The notes beneath the pieces are model-generated. The model saw nothing but the letters and a program-made list of their open reading frames with translations. It was not told the origin of the DNA and ran no database searches. Source: Gambelia wislizenii (taxonomy: Eukaryota > Chordata > Lepidosauria > Squamata > Crotaphytidae). From it: a stretch of DNA of 64,000 nt. The stretch lies in contig JAUMIR010000003.1 in NCBI GenBank assembly GCA_030847615.1, forward strand, positions 32,548,501 to 32,612,500, given 5' to 3'. This document shows, piece by piece, positions 45,379 to 58,015 of the stretch (positions within the stretch are counted from its first letter, which is position 1; every line of letters begins with the position of its first letter). Position numbers and translations under genes: made by a program.

Positions 45379-45911
45379 CAACAGAGATTGATGGGGTGGT
45401 GAAACAGTAAAACATTTTAACATGCGGGAGACAATAGCTGGGATATTTGTGGACATGGGAATATCAGGGAACAGGGGAAAAGTGTGGGTGGTTGTGGGTG
45501 TGTTGACATTCATATCTATGGACATTTGTATGTGGTAGCACTCTATTAAAGAGCACATGATTTTTATGACTAAAGTAAGGGATATGGAACAAATTCCCAT
45601 GGTAGAGGCAGCCAAAGAGAAGTGCAACCCACCAGGCTTCACATTTACCTTCTTCACAGACAGGTTTCATGAACTAAAATTAAACTTATGGTAGATATGG
45701 CATTGGCTCAGTTTGGAGGGATTGAACAGATTGTGTGGGGAAATTTTTGTTTTTACCATATCTCCCAGAATCATGTATCTGGGGGATTCTGGAAGCTGTA
45801 GTACAAAAAGAGTAATTTCCCAACTATGGGATCGAATAAATTGCTGGCTAAAGAATTTTGATACGTCGTGTTATCTTGCATCTTCAGCCTAGTCTGTATG
45901 GCTCTGCCTAT

Positions 45912-46165
45912 CATAGAATCACAGAATCATAGAATCATAGAATTGCAGAGTTGGAAGAGACCACGAGGGCCATCCAGTCCAAGCCCCCTGCCACGCAGGA
46001 AATCTTGATCAAAGCATCCCCGATATATGGCAATCCAGCCTCTATCACCTTCTGGGAATATGAAGTCACCTCCCCCCACCCCAAAAACCATCTTATTTTG
46101 TTTAGTAAAAGTGGCCAAAGGCTATCTAAGAATGGGAAGAAATTTCTGACCACTTCTAAAAATGG
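45912..46165 (-). repeat. CR1 LINE 3' end, minus orientation
   Basis: AGAATCATAGAATCATAGAA, then GCAGAGTTGGAAGAGACC and GGGCCATCCAGTCC. Confidence 0.8.
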
Positions 46166-48493
46166 TCTGTGCCATTGGCTACTGGGCGTGAACAGGAAAT
46201 AGAAAACTAGTTCTGTACTACAAGATTTGTTTTTCAGAAGATTCTTTCAGTCATTGCCCAAATGTAATTCACTATCATCATGTGTGAACAGAGGTTCAGC
46301 CTGATGACTTCACAGAGCACTTTGTTTCCAATACTGTCAGAGGTCTCTCTGCCAATACACTGATAATTAGACACCCCTCTCAAGAGCCCCAGCCTCAGAG
46401 TCAGCCAAAAGCCAAACAACAGAGAGGCTGTTTTTTTATATGCTGGCATCAGGTTGACGCAAAAAGTGAAAGGTAAGGTGGTCACTTCCCTTTTCAGAAG
46501 AGTCCTGGTATGTTCTACTCCAAACAGCTGAGGATAATCCATTCCTTTGTAAGAGCTTCATAACTCTAACAATTAGCAAGGTAATGGCCTGTGAGGTGTA
46601 CTGAAGCAGAACATGAACTTAAACACTCAGGAAGGAATCTTTGGAAGGACTAGCGACTATCAAAGGCAACAAGCTGGCATACAGAACAGAAGAGTGGTTG
46701 GGGTGGCGATGTCAGTGTTAACAAAGAAAAGAAAGTCTAGAAGCACCAGAATAGTTGCTTTATTCATAGAAGCATCAGAGAAACACAGTGGCAAAACATA
46801 TAAAATATCTGCAAAGTCAGACATAATCCAAAAAGTGCCAAGAAGCACCCTTTCCTCTGAGGCACCAAGACTTAAATGGTTCTGCAATAAGATTCCAAAC
46901 AGATCTCTTATTTTAGAGTTTTTGACTATTTTTTCTCTCCTCTGAAGCTGTGCTTCAAATTTTGTTATTATAGGAGTTCTGTAACATTTGTTTTCTTCTT
47001 TTAGAAAGGATATGCAAGGCCAGACACTAATATTGCTGGGGGTGTCCTACCTTTAATGCTTCCCCTGCCCCAAATCTTGCCACCTGATATCTCCACCTCA
47101 CTCAACTTCATGATAGAGCCAACTCCTGATTCAGTATACCCCCAGGTTGGTCTTTGTCTAATCAACTGCAGCACTATGAAGTGTCTGTGTATAACAACTC
47201 TAGAGTTAACTATGGTCAAGTTTGCATGTCACAATAAGCCAGTAGAACCTGTTTATGCTGCCTGATCATACCTGCTGTAGAAACTAAACATGCTGGACCT
47301 TTCATCATCTGTGGTTTTTTATTCTGATGCCTAAATCCAATACTCTAGCTTTTCTTTCTCCTGAAAAGCCAGACTTATAAGCATTCTTGGCTTGGGGGAG
47401 AAATAACCAGATGTCAAGATAAGCAAACCACAGATGATTGATCAATGCCCTAGAGGAGCTGTTTTTCTCACCTCCGTTCAGGGGTGAACAATGATCCAAG
47501 TAGAGCAGCACTTCACAACAACATGGCAGGGTGAAATACGAACACACAGATAAACCCAATTTGGACAGGTCACTCAAGCTTCATTTCATGCTGAGGAATC
47601 CACTGTTTTCAATGGAACATGGACGTGCTGCCAAAACATAGAGCCTGGCTCTATGTTTTTCTCATTACACATACTGTTTCCATCCCAATATTTCACATTG
47701 AAGGAGCATATACACAGAAATATTCTACATAAAGTGGGAAGAGCTACACCATGCCAGGAGCTTCTACCTGCATAGAGGTTTGATGCACTTCATGTGGACT
47801 TCAGAGCAGCATGAGGCAAAGGCAGCAGGGTGAGAAGGAAACAGCAGTCCATAATCAAAAACAGCAGAGCTCTTTCAGTTGCCCAGATCCATAGGCAAAC
47901 CTGATCCAAAAGTATTTATAGGGGATGAGAGAATATACTCTGACATCTTTGTTCAAAGAAATAGAAATTTCTTTGGCTGGACATCACCTCACCTGCTATC
48001 TCTCAGCTCATTCCAGGGCTCTGACAGTTCAAGTCTTAATGGTAATAAAAGGGGGAGGAGAGGGTAAAGTGGTTGTAGTCCCTGTAGTTTCTCTCCAACA
48101 TTTTTGTCCATAAAGTTCCCAATCTGATTATAGCAGTCCAAATTTATTTGGATCAAATTGCTCAAGCCTTAAGCCTGGATGATTCCAGATCTAGAAAACA
48201 GGACTGGAATGGAAAATGTTTTGCAGTTGGGGGGGGGGGACTTATTGGGGACCAGGCCAAATATTTTAATATTTTCTTGTGCATAAACCTAAACGCATAA
48301 ATCAGAAATCACATAGTCCTTCCCTATTATGCAGGAATGAGTTTTGCTTTTTTTTTTTTTTCCTTCCACGCTTTCAAAGCAATCTCCCTTTCTACAAGCA
48401 GCAAGACACAGCAGTAGTATAGCTTTGTCTCGCTATCTTCTGGAAGGTGAATAATGGGGACCAGTTCTCTCATTTTTTGATGTGCAGACAACG
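46166..48493. other. Non-coding stretch, no recognised feature
   Basis: Open frames up to 110 codons (46613-46945 plus) show no domain or splice context and are not called. G10 run near 48230. Confidence 0.3.
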
Positions 48494-48682
48494 GCAGTTT
48501 AGTGGCTTCCATGTCAGCAGGGCAAGAGGGCAGAGTAGTCAGTTAGTTGTGAGAAATAAACCATTCTGGCTTTTACTCTCATCTTTGAAGGAACTGTCCT
48601 ATGTGCTGAACACTCTGCCTAGAATAAATTCAGCCCCTTGGACTGTCCGATTAAAGTTCAAATTAAAAACTGGATCAGATGT
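48494..48682. mobile_element. Foldback MITE, family A, copy
   Basis: CAGTTTAGTGGCTTCCATGT left end, CTATGTGCTGAACACTCTG centre, TTAAAGTTCAAATTAAAAAC right arm. The right outer arm is partly lost. Confidence 0.55.
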
Positions 48683-49979
48683 GTTACAAACACAGACCAC
48701 TGTGTTACAAAGTATGGAAAAGAAAGAGTACATTTTTTAAAATTGTGGAGGGGGAAAGAAGGAAGATAATCAAAGCTAAGCATCACCATCCCCAAAACTG
48801 TTTGGGGGAGCTGGTTCCCCTACTTCCATAGTGGCCACATCATCACATTCAAATAATGGGAATGGTTTTTTTTAACTCAGCACAAACTCAGAAAAGATCA
48901 CCTGATAGATGAGTGCCCAGTGTGAAATTCCTCCACCCCATGCTCTATGGATTATCAAGTATTCCACATCACAGAGGGGAAATATTAAGAAAACAGCCAT
49001 GGAGCTCCACCATTTATGTTGCCATGTTGCTAGTTTCCTCACCAGTAAAAGATTTTTCTGTAGAAACAAATTTTGCCAAAACATCTAATTAGATTTAATT
49101 ACACTTTGCTAATATGTTTGGCATGAATATCTTCCCTGGAACTAAGCCTTAATATACCTATTATCATTGGTATTTGTTCACTAATAAATGATTGAGGTAA
49201 TTCTAGTTTCCAGAATTTGTTTACAAGGGAAAGCAAAAAAAAAAAAAGGACTCCTATATTTCTTTCTCCTTTGCTTTCGGAGCCACTTTCTTGAGTTTTT
49301 TCTCAAAGAAAACTAGGTAGTCTCTTTGCAGCTATGCACTTGTATATATAATTGCTCTCATGAATCAAATTTTACTGACAGCAGCCTCAAAAGCCCAAAT
49401 GTTTCCTGCAAAAAAGATCTTATTCAAGAGGATGAAATCTTTGTTATTATCATTTCCTACCTTATGAGTGTTCCCCTTATCAGGAGTTCTCACTCTGCAT
49501 TGCACACCAAAGAAGCCAGTCCTGTTCTCTGGCAGGTAGTAATCTATTTTATTTCTTTAATTGCTTTAATCATAGCCAATGAAAGGATACAGTGGACAGA
49601 GAAGAAATGGGATTGGTGACTTCTCCAGAAAGCCAACCGTGCAACAATGAAACTGGAGTAAATGTAAATCCAATGCCACCTGCAGGTCACCAGTCTGCTG
49701 CTGAGCTGGCTCACTGATAACTGTTATACTCACCACTTACTTCTAAAAGCACTCTTTTATGAGCAACAGTGTCAGTAGTATTTTTTAAAAAATGTAAAGT
49801 GTTTTACTCCATAGATGCCTCTATGTTCACAATGCTGTGAAGGAACTTCTTTTATTGTCTTTTTTGTTGGACAGCTGGGACTCTGAAAGATGGAAAAGAG
49901 AGCAGGGGATCATGATCAATCAATCCTATTGCCGGCTGACTGCAGGAATAATGAGACCACACACATGAAATGGGGTGAA
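48683..49979. other. Non-coding stretch, no recognised feature
   Basis: AT-rich, no repeat or coding signature recognised. Confidence 0.3.
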
Positions 49980-50680
49980 ATAAAGTATTTTATTAAATTC
50001 AACCTATTTAATACCCTCTAAGATCTTAAGCAGGGGGAGGCAACTTGGTGAGGGACTGCTGAGGCAGTAGGTTTATGCTAGACCACACCCCTCAGCCTTC
50101 CCGGGCGAACACCCGGATCCTGGAGAGGAACCCCAGTTGCCTGGGGTTGCTCACCAGCCAGCCCACATCTGGAAGGTCAACCCAAAAGTCCCTCACCCAA
50201 GCCACACTGATTGGGGTGAAGGATTATCCTTTAGGCCAACCCCAAGGTGGGTCTCCTTCTGTCCCCTTAGGCCACACGACCTGAAGTGGCCCTTCCAGAG
50301 ATCCTACCTTCACTGAAATGTGTGCTAAGGTGCCCACCGAAACTATGCCTCCCCCTTTCCTGCCATAATAAGAGGGAATTAACCTATTTAGACACCACCC
50401 TGGCCAATTTCCCAAATGCTGCTATCCTAGTATGGGGTAGGTAAAAAAAAAAAACCGTGAAAAGAGGGAGAGGAATTCCTACCTGGCACTGAAGCAACCA
50501 ATTATCACACTATTCAAGTGGTGGGAGGGTGGGTCAATGATTGCTGGCTGAAGAGGAGGAGTCGAGGGGCAGCAGGGCCTTATATGGCCTCTGGCCCCGC
50601 CCCTCTCCTCCCATCGCAGGCGACACCGCCTGAAACATTCTGAGGTCTGAATGAGAGGTCTGAATACAGGTTTCTCAGAG
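49980..50680 (-). other. GC-rich unit with promoter-like start and poly(A) signal
   Basis: Read on the minus strand: GC box GGGGCGGGG (50603-50595), then CCATATAAGG (50587-50578), which is both TATA-like and a perfect CArG (SRF) motif. About 580 nt of GC-rich sequence follow to AATAAA (49994-49989). A donor-like CCAG|GTAGG lies near 50480. No coding frame is convincing. It may be an LTR, the end of another retroelement, or a small Pol II transcript. Confidence 0.45.
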
Positions 50681-50689
50681 ATTAGCATA

Positions 50690-50790
50690 ATGGTCCATGC
50701 CACCCTGAACAATCTGGTCTCAGAAGTTACATAAGGAAAGGTCTAGTTAGAACTGGGATGGAAGACTACCAGGGAACACAGATCTCTAGA
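50690..50790 (+). repeat. 5S rRNA-derived pseudogene or SINE head
   Basis: CCATGCCACCCTGAACAATC...GGTCTCAGAAGTTACATAAG...GGATGGAAGACTACCAGGGA follows the 5S rRNA sequence from near its start to near its end, with many substitutions. The internal promoter is damaged. Confidence 0.7.
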
Positions 50791-51244
50791 TAAGTTTAGG
50801 AAAGAATTCTTTCTCATACCTTGGAGGACCACTCCCCCCACATCAGTCAGAGTTGACAATGCTGGGTTAAATGGAGCAGTGCTCTAACCCAGAACACAAT
50901 TTACTGTGTTCTGGCATTTATCAACCAGGCCACACAAGACAAGATATCCAGTCCATCCAACAGGAACAAGACAAATTATCCAGTTTGTCTTTTGATAGAT
51001 ATGTGTAGACACTAGTGCTTGCAATAAAAAAAACTGAATATAGTCAAGGCTGGAAGACTGACTGGAAGAAGGAGAGGTCAGACTGAGAAGAAAGAAAGAA
51101 AATATCAGTGTAGCTAAGGGAGAGATAGATTTGCCAAAATCTTCAGGTAACCTTAACTTTCTTTTCCTACCACTATCATCCCCTAGATTTTTCTAAAACC
51201 CATGCTTCCTCAAAGAGCTTAGGGAGATGTAGTGGCTCTTTTTT

Positions 51245-51395
51245 GCCGTTTTGTCATCACATAGTAGATGAGAGTGAAGACTGGTCACTGTTCCAGGATC
51301 ATCCAGTGAGTTTCCATTAGTCACATGGGGCTTTGAACCCAAACCTTCCCAGGCCAAGAACTGACACTCTAATCACAGTTTCATAGCTTTATTGT
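51245..51395 (-). repeat. tRNA-derived SINE fragment, minus orientation
   Basis: CATCCAGTGAGTTTCCATTAG and GCTTTGAACCCAAACCTTCC, matching the head of the 53203 SINE in inverse. Confidence 0.55.
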
Positions 51396-52064
51396 CATCT
51401 CGCTTTCACAAAATGTCAGTTTAAGCAAAGACGTCCCCCAAGTTCTGTACTCTTTAGTCCAGAATTCCAGACATCATTCCAACTTTGTTGATATCAAATT
51501 TGTCCTGACCTTCTGCTACCCTGTTCATGTGCGCTTGTGCTTTCATTGTGTAAGTAATTTTGAAGGTCATCTACTTTAGTACCCTTCCTAGAATTCAGTA
51601 TTCAAATTAAGGCATTATTTTTTCTTCAGTTACACCTGGAAAGCTTGCATATATGAACAGCATCAGAAATATGCTTTATTGATTTTTTTCCCCTCATCAA
51701 CTGAAGCAGAAGCAAAACTGGTTGTCACTTCAAGGATGTGCTGAGATGTAGATACACTGTAATAGCAATGGCTATAGTCCAAGCTACAGTTATGTTTGTT
51801 GTAGTAGTAAGTTTTAGTGGGGGTTATGAATCAATGCCAGTCCTTCAGATTAACATGGGGCTCTGTATAACTCTCTGCTCTGTATATGAGCCGTGGCTAG
51901 TATGAATCACATAGCATTGCCTGACAGACTATGTGATTCACAACAGGCATGGCTCATGGACAGAGCAGGGAGTCCATGGCTCATGGACAGAGCTTGATAG
52001 GCTATGCTAAGTGACATGTTGGAAATGTATGCGATTGGTAGCCTTCTAAATCAAATCTTCTGCC

Positions 52065-52067
<3 letters not shown>

Positions 52068-52140
<73 letters not shown>
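52068..52140. repeat. (CA)n(TA)n microsatellite
   Basis: About 17 CA units then 19 TA units. It can form Z-DNA or cruciform structures and is likely length-polymorphic. The overlapping minus-strand open frame is low complexity. Confidence 0.95.
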
Positions 52141-52142
<2 letters not shown>

Positions 52143-52396
52143 CTCTGCCATTTGAAAATAGCACACAATCTCTTCCATGAAAATCGATAATGGTGACTCC
52201 GGCCACTTTGTCACCAGCAAGCCCACCACTGCGTATGTCCTACCAATCACATTTTGACTTCTAGTCCCAATTCAAATTGGTTGTTCACACAGGCTGGAAT
52301 GCTCATTTCCACATTTAAAAAAAAAAACTTTGTGATAAACAGGAAAATTTCATTCGGGAGAAGAATTACTATTTGAGGGGGGATGCCCTCGTGGGG

Positions 52397-52668
52397 GGGG
52401 CTCATTTATTTATTTATTTATTTATACCCCGCTCTTCAGCCACAAGGCTATCAGAGCGACTTACACATTGTTTTAAGCAACAGCAATTTACACATCTACA
52501 CTGCATTAAGCAGTTTCCAATGTGTGTTAGCTAATTGCCCCCACAAGCTGGGTACTCATTTTACTGACCTATGAAAGGATGGAAGGCTAAGTGAACCTTG
52601 GAGCCCGCTGGAATAGAACTTGCAACATGGTGACTTGCAGTACTGGCATTTAACCACTACTTTTGTCT
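52397..52668 (-). repeat. SINE (ggtcggtaaaatgagtaccc family), minus orientation
   Basis: ATTT repeat tail, ATACCCCGCTCTTCAGCC, CTGGGTACTCATTTTACTGACC, ending in an inverted tRNA-like head (ACTGGCATTTAACCACTAC). Confidence 0.75.
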
Positions 52669-53202
52669 CTCTACTTGGACCCATGCCTTGGGTCCCACTT
52701 TGGGAGAAAGGCAGCATATCAATTGCATACATAAATACTGCATGCACTTATAGGCTCAACTTTGTGCAAATAGCACAAAGTTATTGGTCCGGCTGCAATT
52801 CTGAGTCAGCCACATGCTTAGTATGTAGAGAGAAAGGGTCTTCTTCTGTTCATCAGATATACCTTTTCCACATTCTTCTCTTTTCTCTTGCACTGAAATA
52901 AAGCCATCTTCTCTGAAATACTGTATATGGTGTATGTTCCATAAAGCAAGAGTAGGCAACTGCAAGAGAGCATTGGTCCAATTTTCCAGAGCTGTCCCCA
53001 ATTCCACCATGGGCTGCATCATCACCTAAGCACTCCCAAATACCTTGTTTTGTCTCCATTTCACCTTCAAATTGGCAGTCAGATGGGATATCATGTCACT
53101 TCCTGTTCTCAATTTGAAGGAGAAATGGAGGGGAGAAGGAATGAGGGGTTCTGAGAGGGATTTGGGCCAATGCTGAGGGTTTTTTTTCCTTATTATGAAA
53201 GC

Positions 53203-53425
53203 CAGAGTAGTATAGTGGTTGAATGTTGGACTACCACTCTGAAGACCAGGGTTCAAATCCCCACTCAGCAGCTGGGTGATCTTGGGCAAGTCACAACCTC
53301 TCACCCTGAGGGGAAAGCTATGGCAAACCCCTTCTGAACCAATCTTGCCAATAACAAGCTGTGATAGGTCTGCCTTAGGGTCACCATAAGTCAGAAACAA
53401 CTTGAAGGCACACCACTACCACAAC
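53203..53425 (+). repeat. tRNA-derived SINE, best copy in the window
   Basis: Head AGTATAGTGGTTGAATGTTGG (A-box part) and GGGTTCAAATCCCC (B box) form a Pol III promoter. A core with CTTGGGCAAGTCACAACC and a tail GGGTCACCATAAGTCAG...TTGAAGGCACA follow. Confidence 0.8.
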
Positions 53426-56140
53426 ACTTTTCCCTTGATTGCATGCCTTGGGAGGATTAGGGTGTGATTTCTGGCAGCAATTTTCACCCAACAACTATAC
53501 CCTTGTTTAAAAAAATAAATGAGAGCTCAGGAAACTTTGGGGTATGGGGGGGGCTTCAGGGTTGCAAAAGAGGGGTTTGGGGGCAGAATGCAGCCCATTA
53601 GCTTCACTCTTCCCACTCCTACTATAAAGCTTTAAGCTTTCCCACACCTACTATAAAGCTTTAAGCTAAACCTGGTACTTTGTTGGCTTTTCAGCTTATT
53701 GCTACTGAGTAAAATATTTGCCCGAGACAGATAGAAAAATTAGACTGGTTTGGACTTTGGACTCTCATGGACATCTCAAGGCCTGGGAGCTCCTCAACCT
53801 AATAGGATAGAAAACATGGTAGCAGCTGGTGGAAGCATTTTCCTCCTTTCCTCCCAGGGCCTTGATGTTTTGTGACAGCCAACTTTTTCTTCCATATTCA
53901 CTCATAGGACTATAGAAACTGAGCATCTCCTGCTACTTTATCTTGGTACATAATAATATCTTCAGCAAATGGCCAACTTTAAGACCAGGCTCCTGTTACA
54001 CTGATCAGCCAGTAATATATAGATAAGAATTTTCTTGTAATGTCTGTACAGTCTAAATGCTTCTAATTACAGTCCATTGTAAGTAGCAATAAACAGTATG
54101 AAACCAATAAAGTTATGTTTCCTTTCATTTATTGTTCACAATGATAAATCCACTGAATTAAGAGAGGAGTGAATCTATTTTTGTTAATAGCCTCACATCT
54201 AAAACCTGGAAACAAAACAAAATATAACAACACGCACAAAAATGCAATATTGTTACAAAAGGGCAATTTACATTTGCAATTTGTAAGGAAATTGCTGATT
54301 GGGGTTCAATTAATGGCATCCTAATTACAATGCACACTTGGAATCCAAAAGTTTAAATGCTTCAGCAAAGTTACCCACTGCTTCTACGCACAACATCTAG
54401 ATTTAATTTCTTTGCTAGCATTCTTTTTTTTCTAATAGAGTTCTTTTGAATTACTTACACTGTGACTATGTAGAAGGGGGAGAAGTATATAATTATGTCC
54501 AGAAGTGGGTAGCTATAAAGGGCAACACATATTTTTGACAGTAGGCTGAGTTGCAGTGTTCCTTGTACTGGTTGTTTTTCTTTCCTTTTCTTCATTTACA
54601 TTAGTTATTAAATAGGAATGTGCAGTATAGTGTCATTTTCATCTTACAGCTTATTTTTGGCTTGATGGCTGCTCTCCTCAAAGTGTACCCTGCCCCCGTG
54701 ATTCTAAATTAAAGCTGCCTGTACATGGAGATATAAATCCCAACTCGGTTCATACTTGTACAGGCAATGGGAAACCTTCAAAATGTGTTTCCTTGATGTA
54801 AGCCACTGAGCAATCACAGGACTTGTGCAGAAAAGATTTCAATCTAGGGGGAAGTTTGTGATTTCTTGGGTATGGCTTTTGCGTATTTCTGTAAAATGCC
54901 AAGTACTGGAAAATGTGATAAAGTTGCCTTGTTGCATGGTCTAGTACTTTCACCACTGACTTTCATCACTGTGCCTTTTTAAATTATTTATTCAGGAGTT
55001 AAAGGGCTTTGTCAACCTTGCATGAGTTAAGCATTAGGGTCATTTTCTTTTATTGTTAGCATTCTCTTTCCCAGGCTTCATCTCTGTTGATTCCAGGTTC
55101 GGGGGTGGGGGAATTGCTATGTTTTTTGGTGGCAGCCATCTTAGCTAATTCCAGTATAACACAAACAGACAGCTGTGGAGAAGTAAAATTCATTTTGGGA
55201 AATAGTGGGTTAATTTAAACTGACCTGGGAAGTGGGAATGAAAAGTCTTTATAAATGCCAGGATTTCCCTGGGAATAGTTTGGGATTGGGAAAACATCAC
55301 GTAGATCTCAAAAATAAAATTGGTTTCTATAGGAGCAAAGCCTGGGGCTTTCTGAGACTTTTTTTTCCGCCACGGCTAGAGAAAAGCCCATAGAAACATT
55401 GCCACTGGACCTCTAGACAATAGGGACTTCTTGCTACTACCTGCCTCACTATCAGCCCCTGTCCTGACAGACAAGATGGTGATGGTCATGCCATGGGAGA
55501 TTTATATTTCTTGACCCTGGGCTCAGGCACTAAACCATGTCCCTGCCACTGGAACTTGGATTTCATGCCCTATATCATTTCACAGGCAAAAACTGGGATG
55601 TGTGCTGCCAAGGACATCAGGAGGGCTATCTGATAAGCAAGAACTGAAACACATGTCAGACAGGGTAAATGCAGATTAAAGGCCATAATCCGTGATTCCA
55701 TTTTATTATTTTTATGACAATCTTGTCCATCAACAGAGATGCATTAACAAAGGAAACAACTTTTGTGCAAAAGTATAACAAAAATGAACCACGGTTCTGG
55801 TAAAATATAACACAGTGGAGATACTCCATTGAAAGGAAGCAATCAATTATCTCAATTGGCGAGAGAGTGCAAGTTGCAATCCTTTGAGCCCGTCTCTTTG
55901 ACTAGTGTTGAGGAAGGAGTTTTAAAAGACCATTAAGAGCTTTCGGTCATGCCCCAGAATCAGACTTCCTTCTGTGTAGCAGCATTCTGTTTGGGACATA
56001 GAGAATAAATAAATTGGGGTCGGGAAGAGAAGGGCCAAGCTAAAAAGACTTTTCTTTCAAGGGTTGTTTCAATGCTCACACTTCAGAATGATCTTTCATG
56101 TGAGTAATCATAAATCATCACACAATAGACAGTGACAACA
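53426..56140. other. Low-repeat non-coding stretch
   Basis: Nothing recognised apart from a duplicated phrase (CCTACTATAAAGCTTTAAGC) at 53617-53670. The part 54180-54440 is repeat-free and AT-rich with Hox/POU-like text; a candidate conserved element, unproven. Confidence 0.25.
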
Positions 56141-56332
56141 GTTGGCTCCCATGTCACTGGGACAGTGAACCCACTCTGGGCTTTAGTCTGAACTTTAAAA
56201 GAGTTGCACAAGGCGTTGAACTTATTTTGGAGATAGGATTAGGCACCTTGAAGAGCTTTGTTAGAGTTCAGACTAAAATTCTGAGTGGATTCACCATCCT
56301 ATTGACATGGAAGTCAAGAATTACCACTGAAA
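56141..56332. mobile_element. Foldback MITE, family A, best copy
   Basis: GTTGGCTCCCATGTCACTGG pairs with ATTGACATGGAAGTCAA, and CTTTAGTCTGAACTTT pairs with AGAGTTCAGACTAAAAT. AGGCACCTTGAAGAG marks the far side of the loop. Confidence 0.75.
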
Positions 56333-57081
56333 GTATCTCAGTATCTCAATTTAGAAGAAAAAAACACAGTGAAATTGCCTCATAGCCCTACCAACATACC
56401 TACCCTATGGGTCCTGCCCTCAGAACCCACTACATGTATGCTGTGGTATGTGGTCTGAACTGACTGCAACAATTGATTTAAAACATTATGGGGATAACCA
56501 ATGTTACTGCACAGTTGTTCATATAACCATCTTCAGTGGGAAGAATACTACATGACCTGTGGTTGCACTATGCTTCAGTAACAGTATCGGAAGTGAAACT
56601 ATTCTGATCAGATAACGTGACCCCTCCCCTTCGGTGCTTGTACTGTTTGCGCTGAGTCCCAGAAGCATTTGTTTTTAATTCACGGGTGCTTGGCATCAAT
56701 AAAAGTAATTCCAACATAAAACTGACATGATTTACTGTGCAGTAGTAACTTTCCGCAATTCCGACGAGATGATGTGAGCACACACAGCAGGAGTGGGCAT
56801 GCCGCTCCGCCCACAGTTCCTCGATCTGTTGTTCCTCCTGCTTCCCTGGCATTCAACTTCCAGTGGACTCACAGGCTAATAACTTCACTCCTGAGTTATC
56901 CAGTAACTTTTTAACTCCAAATTCATGAAATTCCATGGCTGCTTAATTTATCAATACTTGCATTTACCAATACTTGATTTAATGCATTTAATTTAATGTT
57001 TCCTTACCATTAAAAATAAATGTATTCCATTAAAAATAAATGTATAATAGTCCTCCCCACACCTGTCTGCAACAACCCACC

Positions 57082-57360
57082 CCGTTGCCACTCTCCCTCA
57101 CCCCCCCACCCTTCCCAGAGTGGCTACGAGGGCTTCAGAAGCCCCCGTTGCCACTCTCCCTCATCCCCCCCGCCCTTCCCAGAGTGGCTACGGGGGCTTC
57201 AGAAGCTCCCGTCACCACTCTCCCTCACCCCCCGGCCCTTCCCAGAGTGGCTACAGGGGCTTCAGAAGCCCCCGTCGCCACTCTCCCTCATTCCCCCCCC
57301 CGCCCTTCCCAGAGTGGCTACAGGGGCTTCAGAAGCTCCCGTCGCCACTCTCCCTCACAA
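57082..57360. repeat. Minisatellite, about 62-bp unit, 4.4 copies
   Basis: Each unit has GCCACTCTCCCTCA, a C-run of varying length, CTTCCCAGAGTGGCTAC and GGGCTTCAGAAGC. The single substitutions between units show recent amplification. A degenerate fifth unit lies at 57418-57475. All three plus frames stay open through it, giving long Pro-rich open frames without meaning. Confidence 0.9.
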
Positions 57361-57789
57361 AGTGCTACAATACACTTTTCAAAGCACTACAATACACTTT
57401 CCTCCACCACCACCACCCTCCCTAAAGTGCCAATCGGGGCTTCAGAGCCCCGGTCACCACTTTCCTCCACTTCCGGTTAAGCCGGGATCTTTGCCCTCAC
57501 TTCCGCTGGCAGAACAGGGAGCAGCAGAATGCAGCAGGGGACGCATCTCTGGGGGCCCTGCCATTACCAGTAACCAAATAACAGTTAACCACAGCAACCA
57601 TTATCTACTGTTCTGGGGTGTCAATCCATCATTACTGAGAATAGTGAGGGGGAGGCTGGGAGAGGCGAGGGCCTGTGGCGTGCTATGGATGCTGTTTCCT
57701 GCCATTAGAAATAATGGCAGCCATTTTAATTCACATACGGAACACCAGCTTGCTCCATAGTGCAGACTCCATTTCACCACTATTATTGT

Positions 57790-57925
57790 TGTGCATCCTT
57801 ATTAACCCTATTTCTGCTTATTAACCCTGCCCTTTCCTAAAAGACAGTTATTAACATGCTTATAATACATGTTAATAAGTCATGCTTATTAACCCTGCCC
57901 TTTCCTAAAAGACAGTTAAATGCAC
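57790..57925. repeat. Tandem duplication with AACCCTGCCCTTTCCTAAAA block
   Basis: The block ending AAAAGACAGTTA appears at about 57824 and 57889, spaced by about 65 bp with an AT-rich palindromic spacer (CATGCTTATAATACATG). Part of the hAT element's 5' region. Confidence 0.75.
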
Positions 57926-58015
57926 GATTTTGTGGTTAGTTAGGCTAGTTAACCACTAATTGCCTGCAGGCCTAACAAGCTATCTATAATTCTATCTTCT
58001 GTTATTGCCCCCCTG

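Noticed and set aside
46613..46945. 110-codon plus-strand frame with a Lys/Arg-rich middle
   Set aside because: No family resemblance, poor start context, no neighbouring exon.
52002..52250. Minus-strand frame with Ile-Tyr and Cys-Val repeats
   Set aside because: Translation of the CA/TA microsatellite.
53203..53300. Possible functional tRNA gene
   Set aside because: A and B boxes are present, but the acceptor stem does not pair and the sequence runs on as a SINE.
57020..57760. 246-codon Pro-rich open frame on the plus strand
   Set aside because: It is produced by the 62-bp minisatellite, which is open in all three frames. No domain, no splice context.
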